A stretch of 64,000 nt of DNA, from positions 16,806,001-16,870,000 of the forward strand of contig CP142453.1 in NCBI GenBank assembly GCA_038049695.1. The letters run 5' to 3'. The translations under genes were made by a program, and so were the position numbers. Of this stretch, positions 1 to 12,600 are shown in pieces. The notes under the pieces were generated by a model. That model was not told the DNA's origin. It searched no databases and saw only the letters and a program-made list of their open reading frames with translations. Origin of the DNA: Cinnamomum chago. Its lineage: Eukaryota > Streptophyta > Magnoliopsida > Laurales > Lauraceae. Each line of letters opens with the position of its first letter. Position 1 is the stretch's first letter.

Positions 1-2
1 TC

Positions 3-86
3 TCTCTCTCTTATTCATCATCCTTATCATTCTTCATTTCTCTCTCTCTCTCTCTCTTATTCATCATCCTTATCATTCTTCATTTC
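3..86. repeat. Direct tandem duplication, CT-rich
   Basis: Two copies of a roughly 40-bp unit, made of a TC run followed by TTATTCATCATCCTTATCAT and a short tail, lie in tandem at about 3-42 and 49-86. The copies appear identical outside the TC run. This looks like a simple replication-slippage duplication. Confidence 0.85.
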
Positions 87-2057
87 TTACCCTTATAGCA
101 TGGAGGCGAGTACGCTTACTCTGTCCAATTTGAAAAAAAGGCACATCACGTTTCCTTTTTCATTATTCACCCATGACAGAGTTTCTAGGAATATAATACT
201 GCAACAAGCTTCAGATTATTTTGGTCCATGGACTACTGGTCCATGGAGTCCCATCAATTTTTAAGTGGTGGTCCACTTGCAAGTGTTGGCTGTGGCACCA
301 CCCCAAAATATTCAGTGGTAAGTGATGGGCCATGTCCAAGTGTTGGTACATAAATAAGAAGAAGAAGAAGGAAAAAAAAAAGGTTTGGCCCTCGACGAGA
401 CTGTGATGTCTTTAATCCATAATTATCATCAATGTAGTCTTTTAACTCATTTATTTAGGATGATTTATTTCAGTGAAAAAAATATTAATTCAAGTGACTA
501 TATAAATCCAATCAAGTACTCAATTTTACTGCTTGACTATTGAGTCAACTCAACTTGTCCTCACTCAGGACTCAAAGCAAGTTTTTTAAACCAAGTGATC
601 AATTCTCTTAGGACTTTTCCTGAAACCCTAATTTGTTTTGTGCAGGATTATGTGCCTAAGCAAGATGGGGTGGCACCCAAGTTGAGATGGGAAGTAGAGC
701 AGTTGGGTCACACAGAAAAGTCAGAAATCGCGCGTTGACTGTACCGTATAAATACGATCGGACCGTAGCCCATAACCTACATCTCCAAAAATCTTCATTT
801 ATTGTGATTTTTCATCTTTTCAATTTCACAATACTAGATTATAGTCCTAAGTAAGATGTCATTACGCGTTTTCTCATGTCGGTGATACCTGTAAGTCTGT
901 ACCTGTGTCTTCAATTTTTAGGGGCCCTTTTTGTTCTATTGATGGGTTGCTGTTGTTGGAGCAAAAACAGCAATGAAAAAAGGCTGAAGTGAAGGACAGG
1001 GAGATGGAGACATATCATGTGTATTGATGTAATTTCCCTTTTTTCAAGTCTAATTATTCTTGAGTGATCCACAATAGATGTGCCACTTGGTGACAAGACA
1101 GTGGTTGGATGAATGGATGGGGTCAGTCCAAGTGGATTTATGGTACAAGAAGTCATTGGGTTCATTTTGCTTGATGGGTATTGCACATGTCATTTGGGTG
1201 CAACCTGTGTGTTATAAAGATTCTCTTTGGTTCTCCTGAAGTAATTTATCTTATTTGGAGATAAATTGGGGTTGTGTAGATTTTACCAAAGCATTATTAT
1301 GTGCTTGGCTGGTAAAATAAGATTCTAAAATCCTAAAAGATTTTGAAGGTAAAAAAGATCAATACTTGCCTTTTGTGTCGTTTCTAGAATTAGCTTCATC
1401 ACAATATGAAATAGATTCTAAGAAAACTTCTCAATTTATTCCAGTCATTTCGTTTCATTCATTCTAATTAATTTCTAAATTGAATGGATAATGAACGCAA
1501 TGGTTGTTTAGCAAGTGGTAAAGTAAAATTTTTATTAAAGTAATCTCAATTGCCATTTAAGTTTGCCATGGCCGATTCGTCAAAACAAGTGGAAAAGTAG
1601 AACTTCAACCACTAAAAAAGCGCACTTTCACTTTATTACAATCTAAGAATTATACCTCATATAAGATAAGTAAAGTGATTACGATGTAGGCATAGAAAAA
1701 AATGATATGATACTTCAAAACTAAGGGAGGTTTTGCGTAATACATTTTCACCAAAAAAGGAATAGAAAAATATTTCAATTTTGCATAGCTACATTTTTTA
1801 TCGTTTGGTGTCATTAGTTTTTTCAAGAAAAGTAATTTTTTCTGTTTTGCTTTAAACTTCTGCAAAAACATGAAAAAGCGCATTTTGGAGGCTTTAGTTT
1901 CTAACGCAGATGCTACATCGATGTGTCCTAAGCTGCTTCATTAGAGTTTCAATTCCCAAATTGTAACTCAGGAGTACCATGCCTTTGAAGTTTCAATTTA
2001 TCTTCATAGACATGTGCTCCATTTCATGCATTTTCTTATTGAAACCTCGAGGTGGCT

Positions 2058-2219
2058 CTTTTTTTTTTTTTTGCTAACGGAGGGTTTCCAATCCTTTTAG
2101 CATAAGTGGACTCAACCTTCGATTCCTGAAGAGGGGAGAACCGGGAGTTGATACCAAGATCTCTAACTCTGAAAGAGGGAGAAATCGTGGTCATAACCAC
2201 TCGGTTGCTCTTACTAATA
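2058..2219 (-). mobile_element. tRNA-derived SINE copy (minus)
   Basis: Read on the minus strand, a tRNA-like head with an A-box-like CAACCGAGTGG is followed by a body containing CTCTTTCAGAG and AGGAATCGAAGGTTGAGTCC, then by GGAAACCCTCCGTTAGC and an A-tail of about 12. The same ordered blocks occur in the element near 23.74-23.97 kb, so this is a second copy of one SINE family. The body is shorter here than in the other copy. Confidence 0.6.
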
Positions 2220-4456
2220 CATTCATGTCGCTAATCAGTTGATCTTATGTATGGGACAAAATGACTCTATTTTGTTACAATATACACCAAAATAAGTGAG
2301 AAACTATATAAACATATATACAACGTGATCGAGACAATTTTAACTAAATTTTCTAGTTGATCATCCACTGAGATGGTGTGATGGGATTAGCATTGTAAAA
2401 TTCAAATTCTATTAAAAAAAAAAAACACACACACATGCACGCACACACACAAAAACAGTAAAACTCTAAAGGCCAAGCTCAAAACAAATATGAAGAAAGG
2501 TGTTCTCTTTATGAAGATAAAGAATGACTGTGATGAGGAAGAACTGTGAGTGCCATTTTTTCTTACAAACGTGGACCCGAGAAATGAATGGTAAGAGACT
2601 AAGAGTGTCCTTGTCCATCCATGACATAGATGTAGGACCACATCTACATAGGGCCCACCAAATGGACAGTGGAAAGCATTGAAACCAAAAAACCAAGTGA
2701 GTCCCACATAAATGGAAGGATGGACCTTCGACCTAGTGAACCAAAGGTCCAAAGCCAATCTATTCAATTATTGGTGAGGAAGGACAGAGGACACCTGTCT
2801 CCTTCCATGTGGACCATGCCTACCAATGGACAGCTTCCAAGTGTATGAAAATGGTAGATGAATGAAGCTTCTCTCTCCCTCCAACTCCATGTTTGTGGAT
2901 AAGGGGGTGTGGGAAAGTGGCACCTGTGTTCATGTGATGGGATTTGGCTAAAGAAAGTCAACAAATACCAAAAAGAGAGGGCATATGGAATTATATCTTT
3001 CTTTTATGTGCCTCCTCTAGTTTCCTTCCTTTTGTATGCATGTGTTTGAATGGAAGTAGCCTTTTTCTTGTTTTGGGAGATGAATAAAGAATGGAAAACA
3101 TCATCTGGAATCTTAGATCCCTTGACTCTGGTTGTGGTGTGAACCATGTCTCTATACATTTCCACTTTAAGAAACAGTTGAGAATCTTTTGGGCAATTAG
3201 CAAAAAATCAGGCAAAGATAACTACTAAAGTCAATGTTCTGGAGAGCCAGATTGATGGAAAGAATTTGGGGAATTTGTTCTAGGAAAATTTCAAAGAGAA
3301 TCCATATTCTATAAGTAATTCATCTCCTGGAAATCTTCAAATGCCAACCCCTCATGAGCATTGTTAATTATTGAATTTTGACGGATTGATGGTAGGTTTG
3401 TACTGAGAATCCTTTATGGAAAATGAAAATGGGTCCCAAAGATTTTTTTTTTTTTTTTTTTTTTTTGTGGAAAATGAAAAGGTTTTCCAAGGGAGAATGG
3501 TTCTTTGTGGTTCTATGTTAATATTTCCAATGAAAGCATTTTTCACAATCTTTGCAGAAAGAAGATTTTGATGTAAAAGGTAGACAACTATTTATGGTTG
3601 TTTGGCCCCCATTAAACAATAGAAATTGGAGTATAAAACCATGCAATTCTATCCCTGATGAAATAAGAGGAACCTGGGCTATCAGCTGCTGATTTGATGG
3701 ACCCAACTGTGATTACTGTATCATGACAATGCCAACCTTTTGCCTTTTCTTTTGAATGTGAACTGCTTTATGCTAAACTGTTTGTTTGGAGGCCACCAAT
3801 TGAAGATTTTAGATTATTTCCATGAACAGAATTAAGGGGTGCTTAGTTAAGGTGGGACCCATCAGTTAAGCTATCTGGATAGGCCCATTTGTAGGGAGTT
3901 AGGACCCAAGGACAGCATACATGTATTCGGGCCAAAGATCAAATGGGCTGCCTGAATTACCTGTATCCAACCCGTTTATTAAATGGCTCCATCAACCCCT
4001 ACTCTCACCTTATGTAGATCAACCCAGCTCGACCCACCTAACTTGCTTAAGTTGGACCACGCCTATCCACCTCAAATATGAAAATCTCAAGAGTTGGGCA
4101 TGGTCCAATTAATGCCCGGTCCATCTAACTCAAGTGGACCTAACCTGATGAATGACTAAAATGTTGTTAAGTATTCAATTGGATTTAAGCATTATCTGAC
4201 ACATATGATTAATCAATGAGAATAAAACTTAGTTTTAATTACAAAGAAACACAAAAAAGAAAAAAAAATAGCATTAATGCTGATGAACTTGTAAGTATTA
4301 TTTATTATTTATACTAATTTATTTATTAGGTGTTATAAATATATAAGAAATATTATAAATGGTTAGTCAGGTAAGGCGGATCGACTCTAACCTAACCTTG
4401 TTACCTCCAGGTCAGGCTAACCTCAACAAACACTGACCCACATATAGGTCGGGGTG

Positions 4457-4994
4457 TAGGGATGTAAATGGGTCATCGATTCTCCGATTACCCTGAGGTT
4501 CCGACCCGTTAAAACCGGGCTTTGAGTCCTTATTTAGGCCCCAATAAGTAAATGGGTTTAGACTTGGTCCCACCTTGGTTCCAACCCGTGGACCTGACAT
4601 ATCACCTCAAAAATTGAGAAACTTTTCTAAGATTTAGGCCCTGTTTCTTTGCTGGAATTCTTGAATTCCCAGATATAGTAGAATTCCTGGATGCTATTTG
4701 GGCTTGAGCATCCATGAATTCCATCAAAATGTAAAGGGAGTGAAATTCCTGAGTGAAATTCCTGGATTCCTAAACGTCAAAAGAGATATTTCATGTGGCT
4801 GGAATTCAGAGATATAGTGAATTCTGACAAAAATTCCACTAAAGAAACAGGGCATTATGTTTTCCCCTATCATTCTTTACCTAGATCCAAATCCAGATCA
4901 GGACCCATCTTATTTTGGTTCTGAAACAAAGAAACCGGTTTTGGTTCTAGGTCCACCATGGACTTGTACTAGAACCGACCCATTTACATCCCTA
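4457..4994. mobile_element. hAT-type MITE with a nested insertion
   Basis: The element begins TAGGGATGTAAATGGGTC and ends with its reverse complement, GACCCATTTACATCCCTA. It is flanked by a perfect 8-bp direct repeat, TCGGGGTG, at 4449-4456 and 4995-5002. An 8-bp duplication with TAGGG-type ends is the hAT signature. There is no transposase frame, so it is non-autonomous. Without the nested Tourist element at 4637-4854 it would be about 320 bp. The copy at 17573-17956 shares its ends in the opposite orientation. Confidence 0.9.
4637..4854. mobile_element. Tourist-like MITE nested in the hAT MITE
   Basis: The left end GGCCCTGTTTCTTT and the reverse complement of the right end (TGCCCTGTTTCTTT) differ at one base. 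The flanks are TTA at 4634-4636 and 4855-4857. A TTA duplication and GGCCCTGTTT ends are typical of PIF/Harbinger (Tourist) MITEs. The interior is rich in GGAATTC and GAATTCC repeats and has no coding capacity. Its position dates it after the surrounding hAT element. Confidence 0.85.
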
Positions 4995-5002
4995 TCGGGG
5001 TG

Positions 5003-8000
5003 GGGTGGGGTGGGGTTTGGTCGGATTAGGCGGGTCGGGTTTACAAGTCAGGTCAAATTTTGCCACCTCTAATCGTGATGTATGCATTACAACAGCATTC
5101 CTTTGAAAGTTGAAAGAAAGGGCATCTCCTGTTACCTTTCATTTTCACCTTTCCTCCAAAATGTTCCCTTCTTTAATCCCTTTTTCCTGCATAAAAGAGC
5201 ATAGATGTAGACTTTAGTATAAAAGGCGAGAGGGGGGAGAGAGATTAGCGGCCCATGTCCAGCTCTACATATCGAGTCAACCTCACATTACGCACTCTTT
5301 TACAGATGATGGGAACATCATTCTACATTTGATCACCAAAACTCATTATGTCTCAAGGCCAAATGGGAATATGCATCCAAGATTCTTGACAGATTTAGAC
5401 TATGGGGTTTAGTTATAAGAACACCCTTGCCTTTGTTTTTAATTCTAAAAAGAATTTGCAATGAAGGGTTATTCCTAAAATGGTCCATTGACTTCATAAA
5501 TATTTCTTTACTAGGTTCTTTGGGTGAAGGTGGTGGGTATGGCAGCAGTTGTTGTTATGGTGGCCCACAGTAGCTGTGTCTGACTTGCGAAAAGCGGGCC
5601 CCACTTACCGCAAGAATTAGGGCTAAGAGAATGTTTTTGCTTTACTTGTGACCTTTGATTGGGCTAGAAAATATATGTAGACAGATTACATAGTATCTGA
5701 CCCATAAGCACAGATTTAACCTGAAAAATAATCGGCTAAGGGTCAAGACTCAAGCACCCCCAAATCACCTTCTAGAGAACAGTCCCCAGACTAACAAAAA
5801 TCAAACCATATTATGAGATTTATGATGATAGTAAATGATAAGGGAGAAAAGTAAGTTATTGTGAATGAAATGATATTGGGGGAAGTGTAAGGACATGTGG
5901 GCCAGTGTACACAAAACCTCTTAGATGGAATGATGAACATCCACTCCTTGGATTTATGTTGAACATGGACTGTTGCTACCTTTTATTTTTTGAACGCAAC
6001 TTCTAGGAACCAATGGAGATATTCAGTGCATGGGCCATCTACTGTAGGTCCTGTCACAGTCCATTTTCGATAACTAAACCATGGGCCCTTGCTTATATGA
6101 ACCCAAACCCAAAGTAATAGACATATTCTCTGGCCATCCAATGTATGTTACTAACTTGACATAAGCATTCAGTTGCATCTACAGAAGCCCAATCAAAATT
6201 TGTCTCACAAATAAATACTTCATGTTCTCCAACTCTCGCTATTGAAATAACAACAATACATTGATTAAACAGTGTATAACTTCAATGTCATGACCTTGAA
6301 TTGCTCATTCAAAGCAAGCAATTGTGCTTCTTCCTATCAAGAATAGCAGTGTCCACTTTTCTGCGCAGACGTTGTCATGGTTACAACTGAAAATGGTAGT
6401 AGAGACATGGATTTTGCACATGAAGTTGAAGTATTTAATATGATAAGATATGGATACATTGTCCAATTTGAAGTATCCAGGTACCTGAAGTAGCCTGGCA
6501 TAATAAACATTTTCACCGTGAGCTTCTGGACTTCGGATCTTAAAGGGACATTTACATGAGAAATTATATGGACCAATGTTCTAGAGGGTGATCTCATGGC
6601 CCCGAATGTAGACAGAGGTAGTATTAGATTGTTTCAGATTTTGGCCTATATATAGGCAAGTAAGAAAAAAAAAAAATACAGTAATAGGCCAGAAGAATGC
6701 AAATGAATGGATGGTTAGGATCTTACAAGCTGAATTAGTTTCCATCCCAAATCAACAGTGGCATCCGACCAGCAATCTGGATTGTCAAACCATGGACTTC
6801 TACAAAACTTTCCATATCAGGATGCTTTAGCTCTGCAATTGCTTAGGGTCTGTCTGTTTGCATTAGAATAGATAGGAATTGAATGCATAGGGCGATTAAA
6901 AATGAAGATCAAAGGTGAATTTCCAAAAATGAGCATCAAGTAGAATCTTGTTTTGATCCTATGTATTCAATTCATATGTATATTAATGCGAACAAACAGG
7001 GCCTTATAATCTATAGCTTAAGACTAGCTGATGAAACTTAATGGGAGAAATACGAATACCAACTGCTGGTGTGAAACATATGGCCTACCTGGTGACCGGT
7101 GAGCAGTTCATAACAATTTCCAAATCAATGCTACTTGATTCAGGTATAATTCAAGCTTGAAACTTTCTTCGCATGAGTTCTCAATCTTTGGCCCTCTAGT
7201 TTGTTTTGGATATTTTTGAACCAATGCTACTTTTCTAAGGAAATACTAATCTAAAAGGATTAACATGTATCATTGGATCTGCAAGGAGGTCAGTTTTCCT
7301 CTCCTCGCATGTGTGAATCCGTCTCTCCTCGCACTCCTATAGAAAAGTCATAATGATTTTCCTTTTGGTAAGTTTAGCTGAACAATTTATTACTTACCCA
7401 AGCTTGTGTTTGATGATCCATTGCCATCCATAAAAACAAAACCTGGGACCCAATTTCCCCATAGACTAGGAGTCTAGGACATCTTGATACTCTCATGTCC
7501 ATTGAGTAGCAGTATTGCACATGTGTTGATACGTATTTCAAGATTCATGATTTCCTTAAGTCCTAGCAGTTAGACATTGTATTAAAGCATCCCATTGATA
7601 GGACACTATCCATATCCATGTAATCGATAGATTTTTCGAGTCAGAGTCGTACCCTTCTCCCAGTTCCATGTCTGCAATGTATTGATGATTCAGTATCTGT
7701 ATTGCATATCAAAGACAATAGATAGCAGACTGTTTTGAACTAGAAGTGTTGAACAGATCAGATATTAACAAAGCATCTTAAACAGAAAAGAAAGCAAATA
7801 CAAAAGACCTATCCGAAGCCTGCATGACGATTTAAATCAAGAAGCAACTACTTATATTAATAAACCAATACAAGTGGCAAGACATACCTTTCAAAAGATT
7901 TTCCATTGAAATTGCTTCTCCGATGAAAGAAGAGAATCTCGTACACTGATGAAACTGCAAATAGAGGATCTCAACAATTTAAGAGTCAAGCTTCACAAGA

Positions 8001-9686
8001 CCGTGATCCTCTTCTTAAGTTTGTTCTGTTGTGCACCATACTTTTTATCCCATGCCGCATCTCATCTTAAGCATTGTTTGTAGGCAGTGAAAACTTTTAC
8101 ATTTTTTCTACCTCTTCTGACACTTCCAAGTTGGAGTGAGTTCTTTCTTACTTCTTCATGATCAAGAATTGCCTTTCCTTTCTCTGTATCTGATTAGCTG
8201 CTTCTATACATGGCAGACTTTACATCCACTGATCTCTGACAGCCACTGCATCCATTTTCATGCACAATCTATTTTGGATTGTGATCTACCACATAATTAC
8301 TTTATATCATCACCATACACATGGGGTGTATGATCCATGCTATTCATCAAATGGCCTATCATGAATGACAACTACTAAAAAAAATCCAGGATGACGTTAA
8401 TGGTTTGACTTTCTTAACTGTTTATGAAAATATGTATTGTTGATGGGATCCTAGATTGATGTGTTAAGGTATGATGATGATGATGATGTATTGTTCATAG
8501 GACGGGTATATTAGGCCGTTTTAATATTTTATTTTTATTGTTATTGTTATGATTTTTCATAGTTAAATGGTAAATTATATTAAAAAAGAAAGAAAGAACG
8601 AACACGATACATTAGTAGGAATGGAAAAAAGGAAGTCATGTACATGAGGTCTTTTTTGCTTTATTATCATTGATAGCATTCCATGAATAATGGATGGTAA
8701 ATGTGTCATAATAGATTATCTTTAATAATACACAAGTTCTCGATACAACAATGCATTACCATGGATGTGTGATACATGGTTGTAGTAATTAATTGGGTGG
8801 TTTGTTAATATCTTACCTGTATTGATTAGATTCTTGGTGGAGAACATGCTCCTCTTCATTGATTACCCACTCCCCACCACCCCCCCACCCCCCCCGGAAA
8901 AAAAAAGAAGAAGAAGAGAACTGCTGATTCTTCATAGTAGAATTCTATCACATCCCATTTTATTACCTAATGACAAATCAAACATTTTGGCAGACATAAT
9001 GGTTTGTGAAACAGAGACTAAAGTTAATGGGATACAATCAACCTCCCAATCTTAACACTCGCTTGGATTTCGATGGTTCAGAATTCTGAATTATTATCAA
9101 GCTTTTTCCTTCCCTCTGTTCTTTCAGTCTTTTATCCAAAAAATGTGATCTGAAATCTCCCAAATTTGTGATTTTATCATTAGAACAAATGACTTCTGGA
9201 ACAATTTCCATTGTAATGTGTATATATGTTAATTTATATTCCAAAAGTGCAACCCATTCTAATTTGTAAAATTGGAGACATTTAAATAGCCTGCTGCTAA
9301 TGGTACTCAGTCAATCATGAATCTAGTCGTACTCTTGTATTTTATACTCACTCTCCTTGTGTTCGTAAGGAGAAGAAGAGTAGGTGAAAATCTTTCATTA
9401 AAACTGTAATTCAAGTAGTGACCATGTCAAAGAATTGCATTTCTACTATTTCAAGTGGTCTTGCATAAGTATCTGTAGTTCATATAGAACAACACTGATC
9501 TTCAAAATAATGAATCAATAGCCGCAGATCAATGATTTCTGAATGGTATACAGCTTGAATGGAAACACTACCACAAGCAATGTAGATTCAGTGCTCAACA
9601 ACAAACAAAAGCAACATCACTTCCCATTCATTGTAGAATATCTCGGAGGTTGTTAGAAAGAAGCGTGTATGCGAACATGCGAGAAC
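5003..9686. other. Gene-free stretch downstream of the endoglucanase gene
   Basis: Apart from the MITE at 6846-7003 and a short ATG microsatellite near 8472-8489, I find no supported gene or repeat. The last few hundred bases before 9687 should contain the 3' UTR of the minus-strand endoglucanase gene; I cannot place its poly(A) site with confidence. A C-rich run lies near 8876-8895. Confidence 0.5.
6846..7003. mobile_element. Tourist-like MITE
   Basis: The left end GGGTCTGTCTGTTTGCATTA pairs with the right end TAATGCGAACAAACAGGGCC read in reverse complement, with a few mismatches. TTA flanks both sides (6843-6845 and 7004-7006). The length of 158 bp and lack of a frame fit a PIF/Harbinger-derived MITE. 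Confidence 0.8.
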
Positions 9687-12600
9687 TCAGGAGAATGATT
9701 TGGCCACAGAGGAAGTAGTGACCAAGCCAGAGAGTAGACCAACAATAAGGGCACTGTTGTAAGTGGTGGGCTCCCCTTGCATTGAATTGTTCCGGACATC
9801 TATATAGGTGTCATTCAAGAATGGCCCACCCACGAGCGCTCCGACGGCGACATTTGGATTGGCTTCAGTTGAAGCCAGCCACTGGAACCCCTTACAGCCT
9901 GTTTTTGCGTTCTTCGGAATTGAAGCTCCCCTGTGGTGCACCTGCTCTGGATACTTACTCCCATATCCAACAAGATAGCTCATCTTCATTGGATTGTCGC
10001 CCAAGACATAATCAACCTAGAAAAGTACATTAGTTTATAAGATGATTTTCAAAATCCTTAGAAATTGACTGAATGCGTCAATTCATTCAAAATATATTGG
10101 AATATACAACTCATCCTCATCATCAAAGCCTTGTTCCAACTATGTTGGGGTTGGCTATGTGAATTCCGATTCTCCATTCTGGTCTATCTTGGGCAATACT
10201 AGGAAATATATATAACTAGAAGAGTTTTATTAAGATGTATGGAATTATTGCAAGATGAGGTTCAACAATCTTTCATGAGCAATCGTTCACGTGCATTCAT
10301 GTACACATGCCAAGGCACACAAGCAACCTATAAGCAATCCCTAAGATGAGCTCCACCATGTACATGATCCAATCCATTAATTAGAAAAGAATACGCTGCG
10401 GTTGGGTGACATTGTAGGAAACAAATATGCAGTTCAGACCCAAGAAAAATGGAAATCAGTCCACATTCAATTACATGTGAAGCAGCCTGGCCCTATCTAT
10501 GAAACATTTGGACATGAAACATGCATCTCCATTAGAATGGGCATGGAAATAGTGGAGAGAAATATTAGAAGACCAAAGATAAAATGTCTAAGCCACAACA
10601 AAATATCTAGTATGTTAACATAGGCATTGAGAACGTACCTGTGATATGACGAACTTGCGGATATCTGCAGGCGTCAAGGATTGTCCGCTGCATGAAACTT
10701 CTGGGGTCTGCGAAGTGAGCATGTAGTCACTGTAAACTAGAGCCAGGAATGCAGAAGCTACAGGGTGTAGCAGAGCATTCCATTCACTTATCCATATCAA
10801 GCCACCTGTGGAGCAAGTCATGATTAAAATGGATGATGGTCATATTAATGTTATTCTGATTTATAAACTGCAGAGAGGATTTCATTTGTGAAAATTTGAC
10901 ATATTTTTAAGCATACAAAACATCAATGAAAGCTACTATTTTATCTTCACTGTCCCAGTTAATTTGGACGTCAAACCTATAAATGCTTCTTTCCTACAGA
11001 TGTCTTTCAACTAATCCATGACTAGATTTTCAAAGAGGGTGTAGACAGGTTGGGCCTTTGGCAGTCTGCCTAACCTGAGTGCTAGACATGCCATACTTTT
11101 CTTCCTTTTTTCGCTAAAGATACTTTTCAATTATGAACAAACTCTATAATTATTTATAAGGCTGAATCTTGGTCCTTTAAACTACTATTTTTTTTCATAT
11201 ATTTAAATAGTGTCGAGTTTGAGTTATGAATAGCTTGCAAAATTTGAGGAAATGTGGTTGTTCGGGTTTGTTTATAGGCATGATGGCAATGCATTTTCTC
11301 TACGGAGAATTCTTTGCATTGAAGTATGTGAGGATCAAAATGATGTTTAGAGTATTTACATCTAAAAGCTTAAAAGCTGATATAGAATGGGAATTACACC
11401 TGTTAGGTTTTTTGAGTGTGTTGGCTTATTCATAAGGGTATGGACAAAACAGGGTCTAAAGGTAACAATGTTTTTAGTAGATGGACTGGTTTTTGTATCA
11501 GTGTTTCAAGCCAAGACAGCAGCTTCGCGCGCTCGAGCACGTGTTCATGTGCTCGAGCGCATCAAAGAAGGTTTTAGACAGTGGCTTCATGCGCTCGAGC
11601 GCGCATGCATGCGCTCGAGCGCCTGGGTTGAGCCTTTTTCGGATTTGACGAAAATTCCTCTCTTCACTATGTGGATGACCTAAGCATATATAATTGAAGA
11701 ATGAACTATTCGTGGTGGTTGACGAAGATATGATTTTCATGCCCTAGCAGCACTACTAGGGTGATTTGATTCTTCTCCAAAGCTACTGGTCTAGTGATCT
11801 GAAGTTCTAAGCATTGGAGTTCTCTTCTCACACAAGATCGATTCATCTTGAAGACGGATTCAAGGTGATCAGAGCAAGCACGGAGAAAGTGAACGGCGAG
11901 TGGTCGGCAAGTGAGCACAGTCCTTAGGTTGAGTCACCAACTGGGAAAGGGGTGTGATTTCTTACTTGTAACTTTCAATTGATTTAGTGCTTGGTTGTCT
12001 GTTGGCCTAGACGATAAGGCCCATGGTTTTTTCCCGTGTATGGTTTTTCCACGTATAATTTGTGTGTTCTATCTCTCTGTGTGTGATTGTTTGATTTTGT
12101 CATTGCTTTGGTAGATATGTTCAAAAATCTCTTCTTGATTGAAATCTATTAGAGTCAGAGGAATTTTTGGGATTTTCTGTTTTACAAGTGGTATCAGAGC
12201 CTGGTAGGTCGGGTGTTCGAGTCACGGGACACGCGTTTTGCGAGTTCGCAGTAGGAGTCGCGGCGGGTGTGCCGTTGAGGGAGGGATTGTTGAGGTCAAC
12301 GTCCACCCTCGCTCCTGAGCGGTCATAATTGTGGTTGAGCCCTCGCCCTCACCATAAAACTATTGTTGTGCCGTTTCCTATCACCAATTGGTTTTGGGAT
12401 AAGTGGTAGCTCAATAGGGTGTAAGATCCTACAACACCCTCCATGGGAGAATACAGGGGCTCCTCACAGGAATCACACCTTCCGTCCGTGGGAGAATACA
12501 AGGCACAACAGCTCAGGGGATTTGAACACTCGAACTCCCACTTTGATGCAATGTTGACAACCACTTACTCTAAAAGCTTAAGATGACAAAGAACGGTGTA

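Larger units (their letters stand above)
1..4456. other. Gene-free stretch
   Basis: I see no convincing coding exon here on either strand; the open frames are short, low in complexity and unlike any family I know. It holds a duplicated CT-rich block at the very start, a SINE near 2.1 kb, a CA-rich microsatellite around 2424-2450, a T-run of about 24 near 3442-3466, and a stretch around 3900-4440 rich in GGCCC/GACCC motifs that resembles old non-autonomous transposon sequence. Confidence 0.6.

Noticed and set aside
6337..6597. 86-codon minus-strand frame
   Set aside because: No family resemblance and no exon context; probably chance.
11387..11740. Overlapping frames on both strands near the GCTCGAGC motifs
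   Set aside because: They lie inside the Copia-like LTR, where palindromic GC-rich motifs keep several frames open.
12422..12430. ACACC as the far target duplication for the LTR starting at 11401
   Set aside because: A 5-bp match to the left flank also occurs by chance nearby, and the sequence before it does not resemble an LTR end of this family.
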